Shown one piece after another: positions 36,125 to 48,040 of a stretch of 48,068 nucleotides of DNA. A program made the position numbers and the translations under genes. Where the stretch lies: contig NZ_JADMJK010000043.1 of assembly GCF_018780625.1 (NCBI RefSeq), forward strand, positions 1 through 48,068. The letters run 5' to 3'. This stretch comes from Polaromonas sp. (GTDB lineage Bacteria > Pseudomonadota > Gammaproteobacteria > Burkholderiales > Burkholderiaceae_C). Position 1 is the stretch's first letter. The number at the start of each line of letters is the position of its first letter. The notes under the pieces were generated by a model, which ran no database searches, was not told the origin of the DNA, and saw nothing but the letters and a program-made list of their open reading frames with translations.

Positions 36125-36888
36125 GGTGAAGTTGGCGTTCCCGCTGTCAAAATCTGATTCCAGTATAGGGGTTCGAAGCGCCAGACGGGAGCAGGCTGCA
36201 CGGTGTTCTGATCAAGGTGGCGCACAAATTCAGTGCGGCTAATCTCTGCTGCTCCAAGGGACGCAAGATGCCCTGTGTTTTGCTGGCAGTCGATCAAGGG
36301 GATATGGTGCGCCCGGCAAAAAGAGACCAAGGCCGCCAATGCAATCTTGGACGCGTCGGTGCGGTGGGCAAACATGGATTCGCCAAAAACCATTCGTCCC
36401 AGATTGACACAGTACAGACCGCCCGCCAGTTCGCCGTCTATCCAGGTTTCGACGCTATGGGCATGCCCGGCGCGATGCAGGGCGCAGTAGGCCTGCACCA
36501 TGTCGGGAACAATCCAGGTGCCGGGCTGGCCTGCTCGGGTCTTGCTGGCGCAGGCATTGATGACTTGTTCGAAAGCGGTGTCGAATCGAATTTCGCACGA
36601 CGAAGCCTTCGTGAAATGAATCAGACTCTTGCGCAAGGAGCGGTGCAGTTTGAAGTTCCGGGTCTGCAGCACCATGCGGGGGTCCGGGCTCCACCAGAGC
36701 GGAGGTTGGCCCTGACTGAACCAGGGGAAAATTCCCTGCGCATAGGCCTTTAGCAAGGTGTCTACATCCAGCGATGCGCCAGCCGCTAGCAGGCCAGGCG
36801 CCGGGTCGTTCTGGCCCCATGCAGATGTCAGTGGCGGGAAGGCCTCCCCGGCCGCAAGCCAGGGTAAGGGGTGGGATGGTTTTCCCAT
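36121..36888 (-). CDS. aat: Leucyl/phenylalanyl-tRNA-protein transferase
   Basis: A 255-residue transferase that adds Leu or Phe to N-terminal Arg, Lys or Met. Family motifs are [33 protein letters not shown] and a [18 protein letters not shown] stretch. It is the first gene of the aat-bpt operon. The 239 bp upstream contain only tRNA-Asn promoter sequence on the other strand. Confidence 0.94.
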   Translation of the reverse strand: MGKPSHPLPWLAAGEAFPPLTSAWGQNDPAPGLLAAGASLDVDTLLKAYAQGIFPWFSQGQPPLWWSPDPRMVLQTRNFKLHRSLRKSLIHFTKASSCEIRFDTAFEQVINACASKTRAGQPGTWIVPDMVQAYCALHRAGHAHSVETWIDGELAGGLYCVNLGRMVFGESMFAHRTDASKIALAALVSFCRAHHIPLIDCQQNTGHLASLGAAEISRTEFVRHLDQNTVQPAPVWRFEPLYWNQILTAGTPTSP

Positions 36889-37109
36889 GGATCAGTTGCC
36901 AATGAGCTTGAGCACGTTGAAAAGTAAAAAGATGATGATGTGGGCGGTTTTTTGATGGTAGCGGAGTCAGTGTGGTTTGCGCCTGCTGCAGGTCATAATT
37001 GCGGTCTGCGCCCAGCGTTCTGAAATGCGTGAAAAACGAGTTGTTTTCACACGTTTAAAAAGTAGATGCTTTTACGAGCGCCGATCCCGGAAACCTGGAA
37101 ATCTCAGGC

Positions 37110-37115
37110 TATAAT
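37110..37115 (+). promoter_or_regulatory. -10 element of the tRNA-Asn promoter
   Basis: A perfect TATAAT lies 12 bases before the tRNA start. A matching -35 is weak at the expected distance. GC-rich bases follow, as at stable-RNA promoters. Confidence 0.6.
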
Positions 37116-37127
37116 TTACTTCTGTAT

Positions 37128-37203
37128 TCCTCAATAGCTCAGTTGGTAGAGCGCCGGACTGTTAATCCGTAGGTCCCTGGTTCGAGCCCAGGTTGAGGAG
37201 CCA
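37128..37203 (+). tRNA. tRNA-Asn(GUU)
   Basis: A 76-nt cloverleaf including encoded CCA. The acceptor stem TCCTCAA pairs with TTGAGGA, the discriminator is G, the D-arm is AGCTCAGTTGGTAGAGC, the anticodon loop is CTGTTAA with GTT at 37161-37163, and the T-arm is GGTTCGAGCCC. All stems pair. It lies next to the accessory metal-resistance block, and tRNA genes are frequent integration sites. I find no second copy of its 3' end in the window. Confidence 0.98.
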
Positions 37204-37231
37204 AAAATAACAGCGCTAAATGCTTGAATTC

Positions 37232-37263
37232 AAAGGCCTCCCATCGGGAGGCTTTTGTTTTTG
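37232..37263 (+). terminator. Terminator of tRNA-Asn
   Basis: GCCTCCC-ATC-GGGAGGC (37236-37252) followed by TTTTGTTTTT is a strong intrinsic terminator 29 bp after the tRNA. The next about 200 bp (37264-37469) hold no gene I can support. Confidence 0.85.
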
Positions 37264-37469
37264 TGCTTTTGGAACGGTTTTGATAGCGCAAATGATAGCG
37301 ATGGTAGCGCTAGATTGAAAGGGAGAGGGTATCGATACAGGGCCCAACGGTTCGCCTGCATGCGGTCAGTTTCGCATTTGTGCGCGGCCTGCGGTCCGTG
37401 TTTGTGGTGCTTCCCCTTTTGTCCAGCTGCGAGCCCGTTGCGCCAGATTTTTATCTGTTGTGAATTTTC

Positions 37470-38342
37470 TGAATCGCCCCGGTTTTCGTGGAGGCTGTTT
37501 GGTTAAAGTGAAACCGGGGTTTCGGTCTTCTCGGCGAGTTGCCGATAGTAGTTTGCCTCAGCCTCGGCCGGTGGAATATACCCAATCGGCTCCAGCAGTC
37601 GGATATGGTTGAACCAGTGCACCCATTCCAAGGTAGCCAGTTCCACGGCTTCCTTGGTTTTCCAGGGCGCACGGCGGTGAATCAATTCGGCCTTGTACAG
37701 CCCATTGATCGTCTCGGCCAGGGCGTTGTCATAGCTATCGCCACGACTGCCCACCGAAGGTTCTATTCCAGCCTGGGCGAGGCGCTCGGTGTAGAGGATG
37801 GAGACGTACTGCGAGCCTCTGTCTGAGTGATGGATCAATCCATTTTGGTCCGGCTGACGGTCATACAAAGCCTGCTCCAGCGCGTCCAGCACGAAGTCCG
37901 TGCGCATGGAGCTGCTAACCCGCCAGCCGAAAATGCGCCGTGCAAACACGTCAATCACAAAAGCCACGTATTGCCAGCCCTGCCAGGTTGAAACATAGGT
38001 GAAGTCCGACACCCACAGTTGGTTGGGGCGATCGGCTTTGAACTGCCGATTGACCCGGTCCAAGGGACAAGGTAACGCCTTGTCCGGGACCGTAGTGCGC
38101 ACAATCTTGCCCCGGCGCACACCCTGCAATCCCAGGTGTTTCATCAACCGCTCAACGGTGCAGCGGGCCACTTGGGTGCCTTCGCGGTTCACTGATGCCA
38201 GACCTTGTCTGCGCCGTAGACCTGCATGTTGGTCTGCCAGACGTTCTGGATGCGCGAACTTCCGGGGAAAAACGATTTGATTTTTTGCTCATGACTCCAT
38301 CTTCTCAAAGGTTGGAGCCTCCTCAAAACCCGGGGCGATTCA
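37470..38342 (-). mobile_element. Internally deleted IS3-family insertion sequence
   Basis: The ends carry matching inverted repeats. The left begins TGAATCGCCCCGG (37470) and continues into TTTTCGTGGAGGC. The right, read inward from 38342, begins TGAATCGCCCCGG and continues into GTTTTGAGGAGGC. The element is 873 bp, against about 1.2-1.3 kb for intact IS3 members. Most of orfA and the N-terminal part of orfB are missing. No clear target duplication is seen (TTC on the left, TAT on the right). It lies between the tRNA-Asn and the mer genes. Confidence 0.82.
37503..38292 (-). pseudogene. IS3-family transposase, deletion fusion of orfA start and orfB end
   Basis: The ATG at 38292 opens a normal orfA start (MSKKSNRFSPEVR). 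This then jumps within about 13 codons to an orfB segment (IQNVWQTNMQVYGADKVWHQ), followed by a one-base loss giving TGA. The frame resumes as NREGTQVARCTVERLMKHLG and continues to 37503 with the DDE catalytic core (WVSDFTYVSTW, HHSDRGSQY and a Glu in ALAETINGLYKAEL). The C-terminal 229 residues are thus intact, but the protein lacks the DNA-binding part and should not transpose on its own. Confidence 0.82.
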
Positions 38343-38360
38343 TATTCGGTTTTATGCTAT

Positions 38361-38786
38361 TTATTTAATAGCAATTTTGGGCGTATTCTGCAGCGACTCG
38401 ATCAGCGGGCATGAAACGGTTCCCTGGCTTGCATGACAGGCGCATACCAGTTGTGACAGCACGGCCTCCATACGCGCCAGGTCGCACAACTTCTCGCGCA
38501 CATCCTTCAGCTTGTGTTCAGCCATACGGCTGGCTTCTTCGCAGTGGGTGCCATCGTCCAGCCGAAGCAATTGAGCAATCTCGTCGAGGCTGAAACCCAA
38601 GTGCTGGGCCGATTTCACGAACCGTACTCTGTCCACATCCGCCACGCCATAGCGGCGAATACTGCCGTAAGGCTTGTCCGGCTCAAGCAATAGCCCCTTG
38701 CGCTGGTAAAACCGGATGGTCTCTACGTTGACCCCGGCTGCCTGGGCAAAGGCCCCAATGGTAAGAGTTTCAAATTTAGTTTCCAT
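38361..38786 (-). CDS. merR: Mercury-responsive regulator MerR
   Basis: A 141-residue MerR regulator. The winged helix starts [20 protein letters not shown]. The three Hg(II)-binding cysteines fall exactly at C82, C117 and C126 when the ATG at 38786 is used, as in the Tn501 protein. It represses merTPA without mercury and untwists the promoter when Hg(II) binds. The gene is divergent from merT, and its stop codon lies inside a small hairpin (TGCTATT / AATAGCA, 38355-38373). The frame is open to 38807, but that start would lie inside the promoter. Confidence 0.95.
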   Translation of the reverse strand: METKFETLTIGAFAQAAGVNVETIRFYQRKGLLLEPDKPYGSIRRYGVADVDRVRFVKSAQHLGFSLDEIAQLLRLDDGTHCEEASRMAEHKLKDVREKLCDLARMEAVLSQLVCACHASQGTVSCPLIESLQNTPKIAIK

Positions 38787-38791
38787 AGCGC

Positions 38792-38822
38792 TTGACTCCG
38801 TACTCAACTACGGAAGTAATCT
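38792..38822 (+). promoter_or_regulatory. MerR-controlled merT promoter/operator
   Basis: The -35 TTGACT (38792-38797) and -10 TAATCT (38817-38822) are separated by 19 bp, the over-long spacer typical of MerR promoters. The spacer holds the dyad CCGTA / TACGG (38798-38813), nearly identical to the Tn501 mer operator. MerR-Hg binding would realign the two elements. Confidence 0.9.
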
Positions 38823-38856
38823 TACGGCATGGTCAACAATTTAAAAGGAGAAACGC

Positions 38857-39207
38857 ATGTCGGAACCCAATAGCGGGCGAGGGGCGCTTGTCACCGGAGG
38901 GCTGGCCGCCATCCTCGCCTCGACCTGCTGCCTGGGTCCGTTGGTCCTGGTCACCCTTGGATTTTCCGGTGCATGGATCAGCAATCTGACCGTGCTGGAG
39001 CCCTATCGTCCCGTTTTCATTGGTGCTGCGCTGTTATCGCTGTACTTCGCTTACCGGCGCATTTTCCAGCCCGTGAAAGCGTGCAAGCCGGGCGAGGTCT
39101 GCGCCATTCCGCAGGTGCGCAGCCTCTACAAGCTTATTTTCTGGATCGTTGCTGCGCTGGCTGCCGTGGCACTCGCCTATCCCTACCTTCTTCCCTTGTT
39201 TTATTAA
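38857..39207 (+). CDS. merT: Mercuric ion transport protein MerT
   Basis: A 116-residue inner-membrane protein with three transmembrane helices. The first helix carries the vicinal Cys pair (ASTCCLGPL) and the cytoplasmic loop carries a second pair (CKPGEVCAIP); together they pass Hg(II) from MerP to MerA. AAAGGAGAA precedes the ATG. It is the first gene of merTPA. Confidence 0.95.
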   Translation: MSEPNSGRGALVTGGLAAILASTCCLGPLVLVTLGFSGAWISNLTVLEPYRPVFIGAALLSLYFAYRRIFQPVKACKPGEVCAIPQVRSLYKLIFWIVAALAAVALAYPYLLPLFY

Positions 39208-39220
39208 TCCGGAGTTCATC

Positions 39221-40983
<1,763 letters not shown>

Positions 40984-41019
40984 GCCGCCTCGCTTAACGA
41001 TACTGTCCACCGCTAAAAT

Positions 41020-41424
41020 ATGACGATGCTTTTCGGCCGACGCCATCGTTTCATTGCAATGTTTTTTGCGCTGTGCAGCTTTTTGTTCATGCAGTTGGCG
41101 GTGGCCAGCTATGCTTGCCCGGGCGCTGCGTCAAAAGTCGCCGAAGTCGCCGCGATGGTCGAAGCCGGTATGCCCTGTGCCGAGTCCATGTCGAGCAATA
41201 GGGACAAGGCTCAGCCTAATTTGTGCCAGGCGCATTGCCAGGCAGGACATCAAACCGCCGACAAGTACGAGCTCCCGTCGCTGCCCACGGCAGTTGCCAT
41301 CGGCCCAATGTTCACGCACGATGCCCCAGCCCTCGTGTTTTCGTGGCTGCAACTGCAAGCTCCCCACCTGATGCGCAGGACGGCCCCGCCGCTCGCCATC
41401 AGGAACTGCTGCTTCCGTATTTAA
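41020..41424 (+). CDS. Small secreted Cys-rich protein of a metal-resistance locus
   Basis: A 134-residue protein with a signal peptide (IAMFFALCSFLFMQLAVASY). The mature part holds paired cysteines and histidines (YACPG, MPCAE, LCQAHCQAGH and the end LAIRNCCFRI). I recognise the type as a small protein often found just before copper or cobalt-zinc RND efflux genes, but it has no established function. It begins 36 bp after merA and is followed by a hairpin with a T run before cusC. Periplasmic metal binding is plausible. Confidence 0.65.
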   Translation: MTMLFGRRHRFIAMFFALCSFLFMQLAVASYACPGAASKVAEVAAMVEAGMPCAESMSSNRDKAQPNLCQAHCQAGHQTADKYELPSLPTAVAIGPMFTHDAPALVFSWLQLQAPHLMRRTAPPLAIRNCCFRI

Positions 41425-41443
41425 CCTCTCAGCAAGACTAGGC

Positions 41444-41487
41444 CCTGTCAGCTACACCCCTCGGTGCGCCGACAGGTCGTTTTTTTG
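41444..41487 (+). terminator. Probable terminator or attenuator before cusC
   Basis: CCTGTC (41444-41449) pairs with GACAGG (41471-41476) around a 21-base loop and is followed by TCG and a run of seven or more T. It lies between the Cys-rich gene and the efflux genes, so it could separate the mer and cus transcripts. Confidence 0.5.
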
Positions 41488-41502
41488 TGCGTTGGAGGTT
41501 TC

Positions 41503-42801
41503 ATGTTTTTACCGTTTCCGATTTCCCGGGGCGCTGCTGGCGTCTTGATAAGTGCCCTGATTGGGGTGCTTGGCTCGCCATCATGGGCTGCCGATCCTTT
41601 GACCCTGGTTGAGGCGCAGCGCATTGCCGTCGGCAGATCGCAGCAACTGCGTGCGCAAGATGCGCTCGCCGTTGCCGCCCGTGAGCAAGCCGTGTCTGCC
41701 GGCCAGCTACCCGACCCGGTGCTCAAGCTCGGCATTGACAATTTGCCGGCCAATGGTTCTGAGCGCTTAAGCCTGACGCGTGACTTCATGACCCAGCGTC
41801 GTATCGGCCTGGTGCAGGAGTTGACGCGTGCCGAAAAACGTCAACTCCGGGCCGAGCGGTTCGAACGTAACGCCGAGCAGGTGCGTGCGCAACGCCAACT
41901 CACGCAGGCCAATGTGCAGCGTGAGACGGCACTGGCCTGGCTCGACCGCTACTATGCGCAGGCCTCGCGTGAACTGCTTGCCCAGCAGATTGAGGAGGCG
42001 CGGCTGCAAGTACAGGCAGCGGACATCGGCTTTCGTACCGCTCAGGGTAGTCAGGCTGACGTGTTTGCGGCGCGTGTCGCCGTGATCGCTCTGGAGGACC
42101 GTCTCAGTGAGGTTGATCGTCAGTACCGCAGTGCCGGACTGAGGCTGGTCAGGTGGGTGGGTGTTGCCGCAGCCGAAAGAGCGCCCTCCGGGGCGCCGCC
42201 ATGGCAAAGTACACCGCTGCAAAATAAATTTGCGGACCAACACCTTCAGCGGCACCCCGATCTGCAGGTGATCAGTGCCGAGATCGACGCCGCTGAGACT
42301 CAAGCACGGCTTGCTCAAGCCAACAAACAGTCCGACTGGAGCATTGAGGCCAGCTACGCCCAGCGCGGCCCTGCTTTTTCCAACATGCTGTCGATCGGGG
42401 TTTCCATCCCGCTGCAATCGGACTCCAAAAATCGCCAGGACCGGGAATTGGCCGCCGCGCTCGCCTTGGTCGATGAGGCCAGAGCCCGTTACGAGGAGGC
42501 GATGCGCCGCCACGTGGCCGAGGTGAGCGGCTGGCTCAATGATTGGCAGTCGGGCAAGGAACGGGTCGCGCGCTACCGTGATGCGCTGATCCCCACGGCC
42601 CAGCAACGGGTCGAAGCGGCACTCACCAGCTACCGCGCCGGCAAGAGCGACCTGGTCACCACCCTGACCGCTCGCCGCGACGTGATTGATGTCCGTATCC
42701 AGGCCCTGATCCTGGAGCAGGAAACAGCGCGTTCCTGGGCTCAACTCAACTTTCTCGTTCCCGATCAGGGCATTGCAGCCCAAGCCAAGGACCAGCCATG
42801 A
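41503..42801 (+). CDS. cusC: Outer-membrane efflux protein, CusC/CzcC-like (TolC family)
   Basis: A 432-residue outer-membrane factor that would complete the RND copper/silver pump across the outer membrane. It has a signal peptide (ending PSWAAD), and two TolC-type repeats of long helices (LTLVEAQRIAVGRSQQLRAQ and AADIGFRTAQGSQADVFAA in the first half, IPLQSDSKNRQDRELAAAL in the second). I chose ATG at 41503 because GGAGG lies six bases upstream; a GTG at 41464 would extend it. Its end overlaps the adaptor gene by four bases. Confidence 0.85.
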   Translation: MFLPFPISRGAAGVLISALIGVLGSPSWAADPLTLVEAQRIAVGRSQQLRAQDALAVAAREQAVSAGQLPDPVLKLGIDNLPANGSERLSLTRDFMTQRRIGLVQELTRAEKRQLRAERFERNAEQVRAQRQLTQANVQRETALAWLDRYYAQASRELLAQQIEEARLQVQAADIGFRTAQGSQADVFAARVAVIALEDRLSEVDRQYRSAGLRLVRWVGVAAAERAPSGAPPWQSTPLQNKFADQHLQRHPDLQVISAEIDAAETQARLAQANKQSDWSIEASYAQRGPAFSNMLSIGVSIPLQSDSKNRQDRELAAALALVDEARARYEEAMRRHVAEVSGWLNDWQSGKERVARYRDALIPTAQQRVEAALTSYRAGKSDLVTTLTARRDVIDVRIQALILEQETARSWAQLNFLVPDQGIAAQAKDQP

Positions 42802-44447
42802 ACAAAAAATACGTCATTGTCGCACTGGTGGTTGCCAGCTTGCTGGGCGCGGTCGGTTACGGTCTCTATGCCTTTGGCATGAAACGTGGCAGCAACATGG
42901 CAGCGGTCGCTGCCGCCGTTACGCCCAGCGCCCCGGCGCAAGATTCCGGTGCGCTGCCAGCGGCCGCTCCCTTGCGCATCGCCGAAGGCGAAGACGCGAC
43001 CCGCCGTCATATCAGCGCAGGCATCAAAGCGGGCGATACCGATCCGACGAATGGCCGAAAGATCCTTTATTACCACGATCCCATGGTGCCGGGCAACAAG
43101 TTTGACAAGCCGGCCAAGTCGCCCTTTATGGACATGATGCTGGTGCCGGTCTATGCCGATGGCGACACCGACCAAGGCACGGTCACCGTGAGCCCGCGCG
43201 TTCAGCAAAACCTGGGGGTTCGCACGGCGCCGGTCACCGAAGGCACGCTGTCACCGCAGGTCTCGGCGGTGGGTAGTGTTGCCTTTAACGAGCGAGATCA
43301 GGCCATTGTTCAAGCCCGCGCAACAGGCTATGTGGAGCGTTTGCATGTGCGCGCCACCTTGGACCGGGTGACCAAGGGGCAGCCGCTGGTGGATCTCTAT
43401 GTGCCGGACTGGGTTGCCGCCCAGGAAGAGTTTTTGGCGCTCAGGCGCATGACCGGCTACGACCTGGCGCCGCTGGTTGACGGCGCCCGCCAACGCATGC
43501 GCCAGGCGGGCATGAGCGAAGCGCAGATTCGTCAAGTTGATGCGAGCGGCCTAACCCAGACGCGAATTACCGTGGCGGCACCGCTAGGCGGGGTGGTGGT
43601 GGAATTGATGGTGCGTGAAGGTATGACGGTGCAGGCCGGTTCCACGCTGTTTCGCATCAATGGCCTGTCCACCGTGTGGGCCAACGCCGAGGTACCGGAG
43701 AGCCAGTCTGCCCTGCTGCGCCCAGACGCTAAGGTGCAGGCCCGCAGTCCGGCTGCACCTGGAATGACGTTCGACGGCAAGGTGCAGGCCATCCTGCCTG
43801 AGGTCAATCCAGTGACACGCACGCTCAAGGCCCGCATGGAATTGGCCAACCCAGGTGGGCGCCTCGTGCCGGGCATGTTTGTGAGCATGCAGTTCATGGG
43901 CATACCAGCTGACAAGGCTTTGCTGGTCCCCACCGAAGCCGTGATCCAGACCGGCAAGCGCACGGTGGTGATGCTGGCCGAGGACAACGGGCGCTTCCGG
44001 CCGGTCGATGTTCAGATGGGTATTGAAAGCGGTGGCCAGACCGAAATCAAGCGCGGATTGCAGGGCGGCCAGCGCGTCGTGGTGTCGTCGCAATTCCTGA
44101 TCGATTCCGAGGCCAGCCTCAAGGGTGTGGAAGCCCGGCTGAACGAACTGCCCAAGCCGGCAGCCGCCACGACTGCACCGCGCCACGAAGGCGAGGCCAG
44201 GGTCGATGCCATTGGCAAAGACGAGATCACCCTGTCGCACGGACCCATTGCCTCGCTCAAGTGGGGCGCGATGACCATGGATTTCAAGCCGCCACCTCCC
44301 AAGGAGCTACCGCCTAACCTGCAAGCCGGTGACCGGGTGAGCTTTGAGTTCTACATGGGCGAGGACGGGCTGCCGCAGCTGACACGGGTCAAGCCGCTGC
44401 CTTTTGCACCAGGCGCCGCGCCTGCAGCGTCAGGGAGCAAGAGGTGA
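42798..44447 (+). CDS. cusB: RND efflux periplasmic adaptor, CusB-like with fused CusF-like domain
   Basis: A 549-residue membrane-fusion protein. After an N-terminal anchor (residues about 3-25) comes a heavy-metal-binding domain around residue 91 (YYHDPMVPG, then MDMMLVPVY), then the hairpin, lipoyl and barrel domains of CusB. From about residue 466 a CusF-like domain follows, with the copper ligands His, Trp and two Met in [18 protein letters not shown]. In E. coli CusF is a separate chaperone; here it is joined to the adaptor. The gene overlaps both neighbours by four bases. Confidence 0.92.
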   Translation: MNKKYVIVALVVASLLGAVGYGLYAFGMKRGSNMAAVAAAVTPSAPAQDSGALPAAAPLRIAEGEDATRRHISAGIKAGDTDPTNGRKILYYHDPMVPGNKFDKPAKSPFMDMMLVPVYADGDTDQGTVTVSPRVQQNLGVRTAPVTEGTLSPQVSAVGSVAFNERDQAIVQARATGYVERLHVRATLDRVTKGQPLVDLYVPDWVAAQEEFLALRRMTGYDLAPLVDGARQRMRQAGMSEAQIRQVDASGLTQTRITVAAPLGGVVVELMVREGMTVQAGSTLFRINGLSTVWANAEVPESQSALLRPDAKVQARSPAAPGMTFDGKVQAILPEVNPVTRTLKARMELANPGGRLVPGMFVSMQFMGIPADKALLVPTEAVIQTGKRTVVMLAEDNGRFRPVDVQMGIESGGQTEIKRGLQGGQRVVVSSQFLIDSEASLKGVEARLNELPKPAAATTAPRHEGEARVDAIGKDEITLSHGPIASLKWGAMTMDFKPPPPKELPPNLQAGDRVSFEFYMGEDGLPQLTRVKPLPFAPGAAPAASGSKR

Positions 44448-47400
44448 TCGCCGGTCTGATCCGATGGTCCATCGCCAACCGCTTTCTGATCCTGCTGGCC
44501 AGCTTGATGATCAGTGCCTGGGGCGTGTACTCGGTGCAAAGAACGCCGCTGGACGCCTTGCCCGACCTGTCCGATGTGCAGGTCATCATTCGAACCACTT
44601 ACCCGGGCCAGGCGCCACGCATCGTCGAGAACCAGGTCACCTATCCGCTGACGACGACCATGCTCTCAGTGCCGGGCGCCAAGACGGTGCGCGGCTACTC
44701 CTTTTTCGGCGACTCCTTTGTCTACGTACTGTTTGAGGACGGCACTGACCTGTACTGGGCACGTTCGCGGGTACTGGAATACCTCAACCAGGTGCAGTCG
44801 CGACTGCCAGCAGCCGCCAAGGCCACGCTGGGGCCGGATGCGACGGGCGTCGGCTGGATTTACCAATATGCGCTCATCGACCGCAGCGGAACGCAAGACG
44901 CTTCGCAATTGCGCGCGCTGCAGGATTGGTTTCTCAAGTACGAACTCAAAACCGTGCCCAACGTTGCCGAGGTCGCCTCGATTGGCGGCATGGTCCGCCA
45001 GTACCAGATCGTGCTCGATCCGGACAAGCTGGCGGCCTACGCCATCCCGCATACCCGGGTGGTCGAGGCCATCCAGAAGGCCAACCAGGAAGCCGGTGGC
45101 TCGGTGCTCGAATTGGGGGAGGCCGAGTACATGGTGCGGGCCTCGGGTTATCTGCAATCACTCGACGATTTCCGCGCAGTGCCTTTGATGACGACGCCTG
45201 GCGGCGTCTCGGTGCGCCTGGGCGACGTGGCGCGCATCCAGATCGGCCCGGAAATGCGCAGAGGCATCGGCGAACTCGATGGCGAGGGCGAAGCCACCGG
45301 CGGCGTGATCATCATGCGTTCAGGCAAGAATGCGCTGGAAACCATCGCCGCGGTCAAGACCAAGCTCGCATCCTTGCAGTCCAGCCTGCCCAAGGGCGTG
45401 GAAATCGTTCCGGTCTATGACCGCTCCGGCCTGATTGAGCGCGCCGTGGACAACCTTGCCTACAAGCTGCTGGAGGAATTCCTCGTCGTGGCGGTGGTGT
45501 GCTTCATCTTCCTGTTTCACCTGCGCTCGGCCTTCGTGGCCATCATCTCGCTGCCGCTGGGCATTCTGATCGCCTTCATCGTGATGCGCTACCAGGGGGT
45601 GAACGCAAACATCATGTCGCTGGGCGGCATCGCGATTGCCATTGGCGCCATGGTCGATGCGGCGGTGGTCATGATCGAAAACGCCCACAAACACCTGGAG
45701 CAGTGGGGCCACGACCATCCCGACAAAACATTGCAGGGCGAGGCACGCTGGCGGGTCATCGGCGATGCGGCGGCCGAAGTGGGGCCGGCGCTGTTCTTTT
45801 CGCTGCTCATCATCACCTTGTCGTTTGTCCCGGTGTTCACGCTGGAAGCCCAGGAAGGCCGGATGTTCTCGCCGCTGGCATTCACCAAAACCTACGCCAT
45901 GGCGGCTGCGGCCGGGCTGTCGGTCACCCTGATTCCGGTGCTGATGGGTTACCTCATCAGAGGCCGGATTCCCGATGAGAGGGCCAATCCCCTGAACCGC
46001 TTGCTGATCGCGGTCTACCGGCCCATGCTGGAGGCGGTTCTGCGCGGGCCAAAGCTCACGCTGCTGGCCTCTGCCGTTGTGCTGGTCATCAGCCTGTGGC
46101 CGCTGCAGCATATCGGCGGCGAGTTCATGCCCCGGCTTGACGAGGGCGATTTGCTTTACATGCCGTCAGCCTTGCCGGGCCTGTCTGCCGGCAAGGCGGG
46201 CGAGTTGCTGCAGCAGACCGACCGGCTGATCAAGACCGTGCCCGAGGTTGCCAGTGTGTATGGCAAGGCCGGGCGCGCCGAGACAGCAACCGACCCAGCG
46301 CCGATGGAGATGTTCGAAACCACCATCCAGTTCAAGCCGCGCGAGCAGTGGCGGGCCGGCATGACGCAGGACAAGCTGGTGGAAGAACTCGACCGCATCG
46401 TGAAGGTTCCGGGCTTGTCCAACATCTGGGTGCCGCCGATTCGCAACCGCATCGACATGCTCGCCACGGGTATCAAGAGCCCGGTGGGCGTGAAGGTGGC
46501 CGGCACCGATCTGGCGACGATTGACCGGCTGACTGGCGAGATCGAACATGCGCTCAAAGCCGTTCCGGGCGTTTCAAGTGCATTGGCCGAACGCCTGACC
46601 GGCGGACGTTATGTTGATGTGAACATCCGGCGTGACGCGGCAGCCAGTTTTGGCCTGAACATCGCTGACGTGCAGTCGGTCATCAGCTTGGCGGTAGGCG
46701 GCGAGAACATCGGTGAGACGGTCGAGGGTTTGCAGCGCTTTCCCATCAACATGCGCTACCCGCGAGAAATCCGGGACTCTCTGGAGAAGTTGCGCAGCCT
46801 GCCCATCGTGACCGAGCGCGGCGCGCGCCTGGTGCTCTCGGACGTGGCCGACATCCGCATCACCGATGGCCCGCCCATGCTGCGCAGCGAAAACGCCCGC
46901 CTGTCGGGCTGGGTTTATGTGGACATCCGGGGCCGCGATCTGCGCTCTGCCGTGCAGGACATGCAGAAGGCTGTGGCCGAAAAAGTGAAGCTGCCGCCCG
47001 GGTATTCCATTTCCTGGTCTGGCCAGTTCGAGTTTCTGGAGCGCGCCACGGCCAAGCTCAAGGTGGTCGTTCCTTTTACGCTGCTGATCATCTTCGTGCT
47101 GCTGTACCTGACCTTCAAGCGCTTCGACGAAGCTTTGCTCATCATGATTACCTTGCCGTTTGCGCTGGTGGGAGGCATCTGGCTGCTTTACCTGTTGGAC
47201 TACAACCTGTCAGTGGCGAGCGCCGTCGGGTTTATCGCGCTGGCCGGTGTCTCGGCCGAATTCGGCGTGATCATGCTGCTATACCTGAGGTCTGCCTGGG
47301 ACGACAGGCTCGCGCAGGGGAAAACCAGCGCTGCCGACCTGCTTGATGCCATCCGTGAAGGCGCGGTGTTGCGCGTGCGTCCCAAAGCTATGACAGCGGC

Positions 47401-47578
47401 CGTGATTCTGGCGGGCCTGTTTCCTATCATGTGGGGAAGCGGGACGGGCTCCGAGGTCATGCAGCGCATCGCCGCGCCCATGGTCGGCGGCATGATCACG
47501 GCGCCGTTGCTGTCGATGTTCGTGATTCCGGCGGTGTATTTGCTGATCCGGCGGTCACGTGAGCGGGCGAGGGAATGA
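44444..47578 (+). CDS. cusA: Copper/silver RND efflux pump inner-membrane subunit, CusA-like
   Basis: A 1044-residue heavy-metal RND transporter with 12 transmembrane helices, which drives periplasmic and cytoplasmic Cu(I)/Ag(I) out with proton influx. The metal relay methionines are M573 (LLYMPSALP), M623 (MEMFETTIQ) and M672 ([12 protein letters not shown]), at exactly the E. coli CusA numbers. The proton-relay region around [19 protein letters not shown] is intact. These points favour Cu/Ag over Co/Zn/Cd (Czc). It is the last gene of the efflux operon, and no cusRS regulator is visible in the window. Confidence 0.94.
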   Translation: MIAGLIRWSIANRFLILLASLMISAWGVYSVQRTPLDALPDLSDVQVIIRTTYPGQAPRIVENQVTYPLTTTMLSVPGAKTVRGYSFFGDSFVYVLFEDGTDLYWARSRVLEYLNQVQSRLPAAAKATLGPDATGVGWIYQYALIDRSGTQDASQLRALQDWFLKYELKTVPNVAEVASIGGMVRQYQIVLDPDKLAAYAIPHTRVVEAIQKANQEAGGSVLELGEAEYMVRASGYLQSLDDFRAVPLMTTPGGVSVRLGDVARIQIGPEMRRGIGELDGEGEATGGVIIMRSGKNALETIAAVKTKLASLQSSLPKGVEIVPVYDRSGLIERAVDNLAYKLLEEFLVVAVVCFIFLFHLRSAFVAIISLPLGILIAFIVMRYQGVNANIMSLGGIAIAIGAMVDAAVVMIENAHKHLEQWGHDHPDKTLQGEARWRVIGDAAAEVGPALFFSLLIITLSFVPVFTLEAQEGRMFSPLAFTKTYAMAAAAGLSVTLIPVLMGYLIRGRIPDERANPLNRLLIAVYRPMLEAVLRGPKLTLLASAVVLVISLWPLQHIGGEFMPRLDEGDLLYMPSALPGLSAGKAGELLQQTDRLIKTVPEVASVYGKAGRAETATDPAPMEMFETTIQFKPREQWRAGMTQDKLVEELDRIVKVPGLSNIWVPPIRNRIDMLATGIKSPVGVKVAGTDLATIDRLTGEIEHALKAVPGVSSALAERLTGGRYVDVNIRRDAAASFGLNIADVQSVISLAVGGENIGETVEGLQRFPINMRYPREIRDSLEKLRSLPIVTERGARLVLSDVADIRITDGPPMLRSENARLSGWVYVDIRGRDLRSAVQDMQKAVAEKVKLPPGYSISWSGQFEFLERATAKLKVVVPFTLLIIFVLLYLTFKRFDEALLIMITLPFALVGGIWLLYLLDYNLSVASAVGFIALAGVSAEFGVIMLLYLRSAWDDRLAQGKTSAADLLDAIREGAVLRVRPKAMTAAVILAGLFPIMWGSGTGSEVMQRIAAPMVGGMITAPLLSMFVIPAVYLLIRRSRERARE

Positions 47579-47747
47579 ATCCAACGAAACGCAGCCTTTG
47601 ATCTTCCCAAAAGCGAAACTTTAGAACACTTGATCGAGACGGACGGCTTACTTTGAGATCCCATGGGCTTCTACCATCGAGTGGCGTGGAAGTGAGCCTG
47701 GGAATCCCTCCTTGGCATCAAGTCTTCGCGTCGTTTATCCAGAGAAT

Positions 47748-48040
47748 ATGTCTATGTCTGCTACCCCACTTGTCAAGAGTCTTCACCCCATCGATCACGC
47801 CAGCGCACAAGGCCCTCAAAAGCGAAACTGGCAGTGCTGTATGCCACGACGACGGCTATGGTCCAAAGTCACGGCCAGCCGGAGCCTGAGATAGTCCAGA
47901 CGTTCGTGGAAGCGGGCTACAAAGAAATTGACCTGCTCTACATCGTGCTCGCCATTTCCGTCAAGACCCTGCGCAACTTTAGCAACCACCTTTTTTCCAC
48001 CCCGGTTGACGATCGGTTTTCTGCCTACAAAATAGCCTGA
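47748..48040 (+). pseudogene. Carboxymuconolactone decarboxylase/AhpD-like gene, internally deleted
   Basis: The end of this region (47834-48040) reads as the C-terminal half of a carboxymuconolactone decarboxylase-family protein (AMVQSHGQPEPEIVQTFVEAG, then LRNFSNHLF and a final SAYKIA). A plausible N-terminus (MSMSATPLVKSLHPIDHASA) begins at 47748 but in another frame, and the Cys-containing middle of the family is absent. This suggests an internal deletion plus a frameshift. A 13-bp direct repeat (CAAAAGCGAAACT at 47608 and 47817) lies around the broken part. The family call is by eye. Confidence 0.5.

Noticed and set aside
37255-37506. Plus-strand 83-codon frame after tRNA-Asn
   Set aside because: It begins inside the tRNA terminator and runs into the IS end; the composition is not protein-like. 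I also looked here for an integrase and saw none.
40984-41019. Separate promoter before the Cys-rich gene
   Set aside because: TTAACG and TAAAAT are present, but the spacing of 14 bp is too short for a normal sigma-70 promoter.
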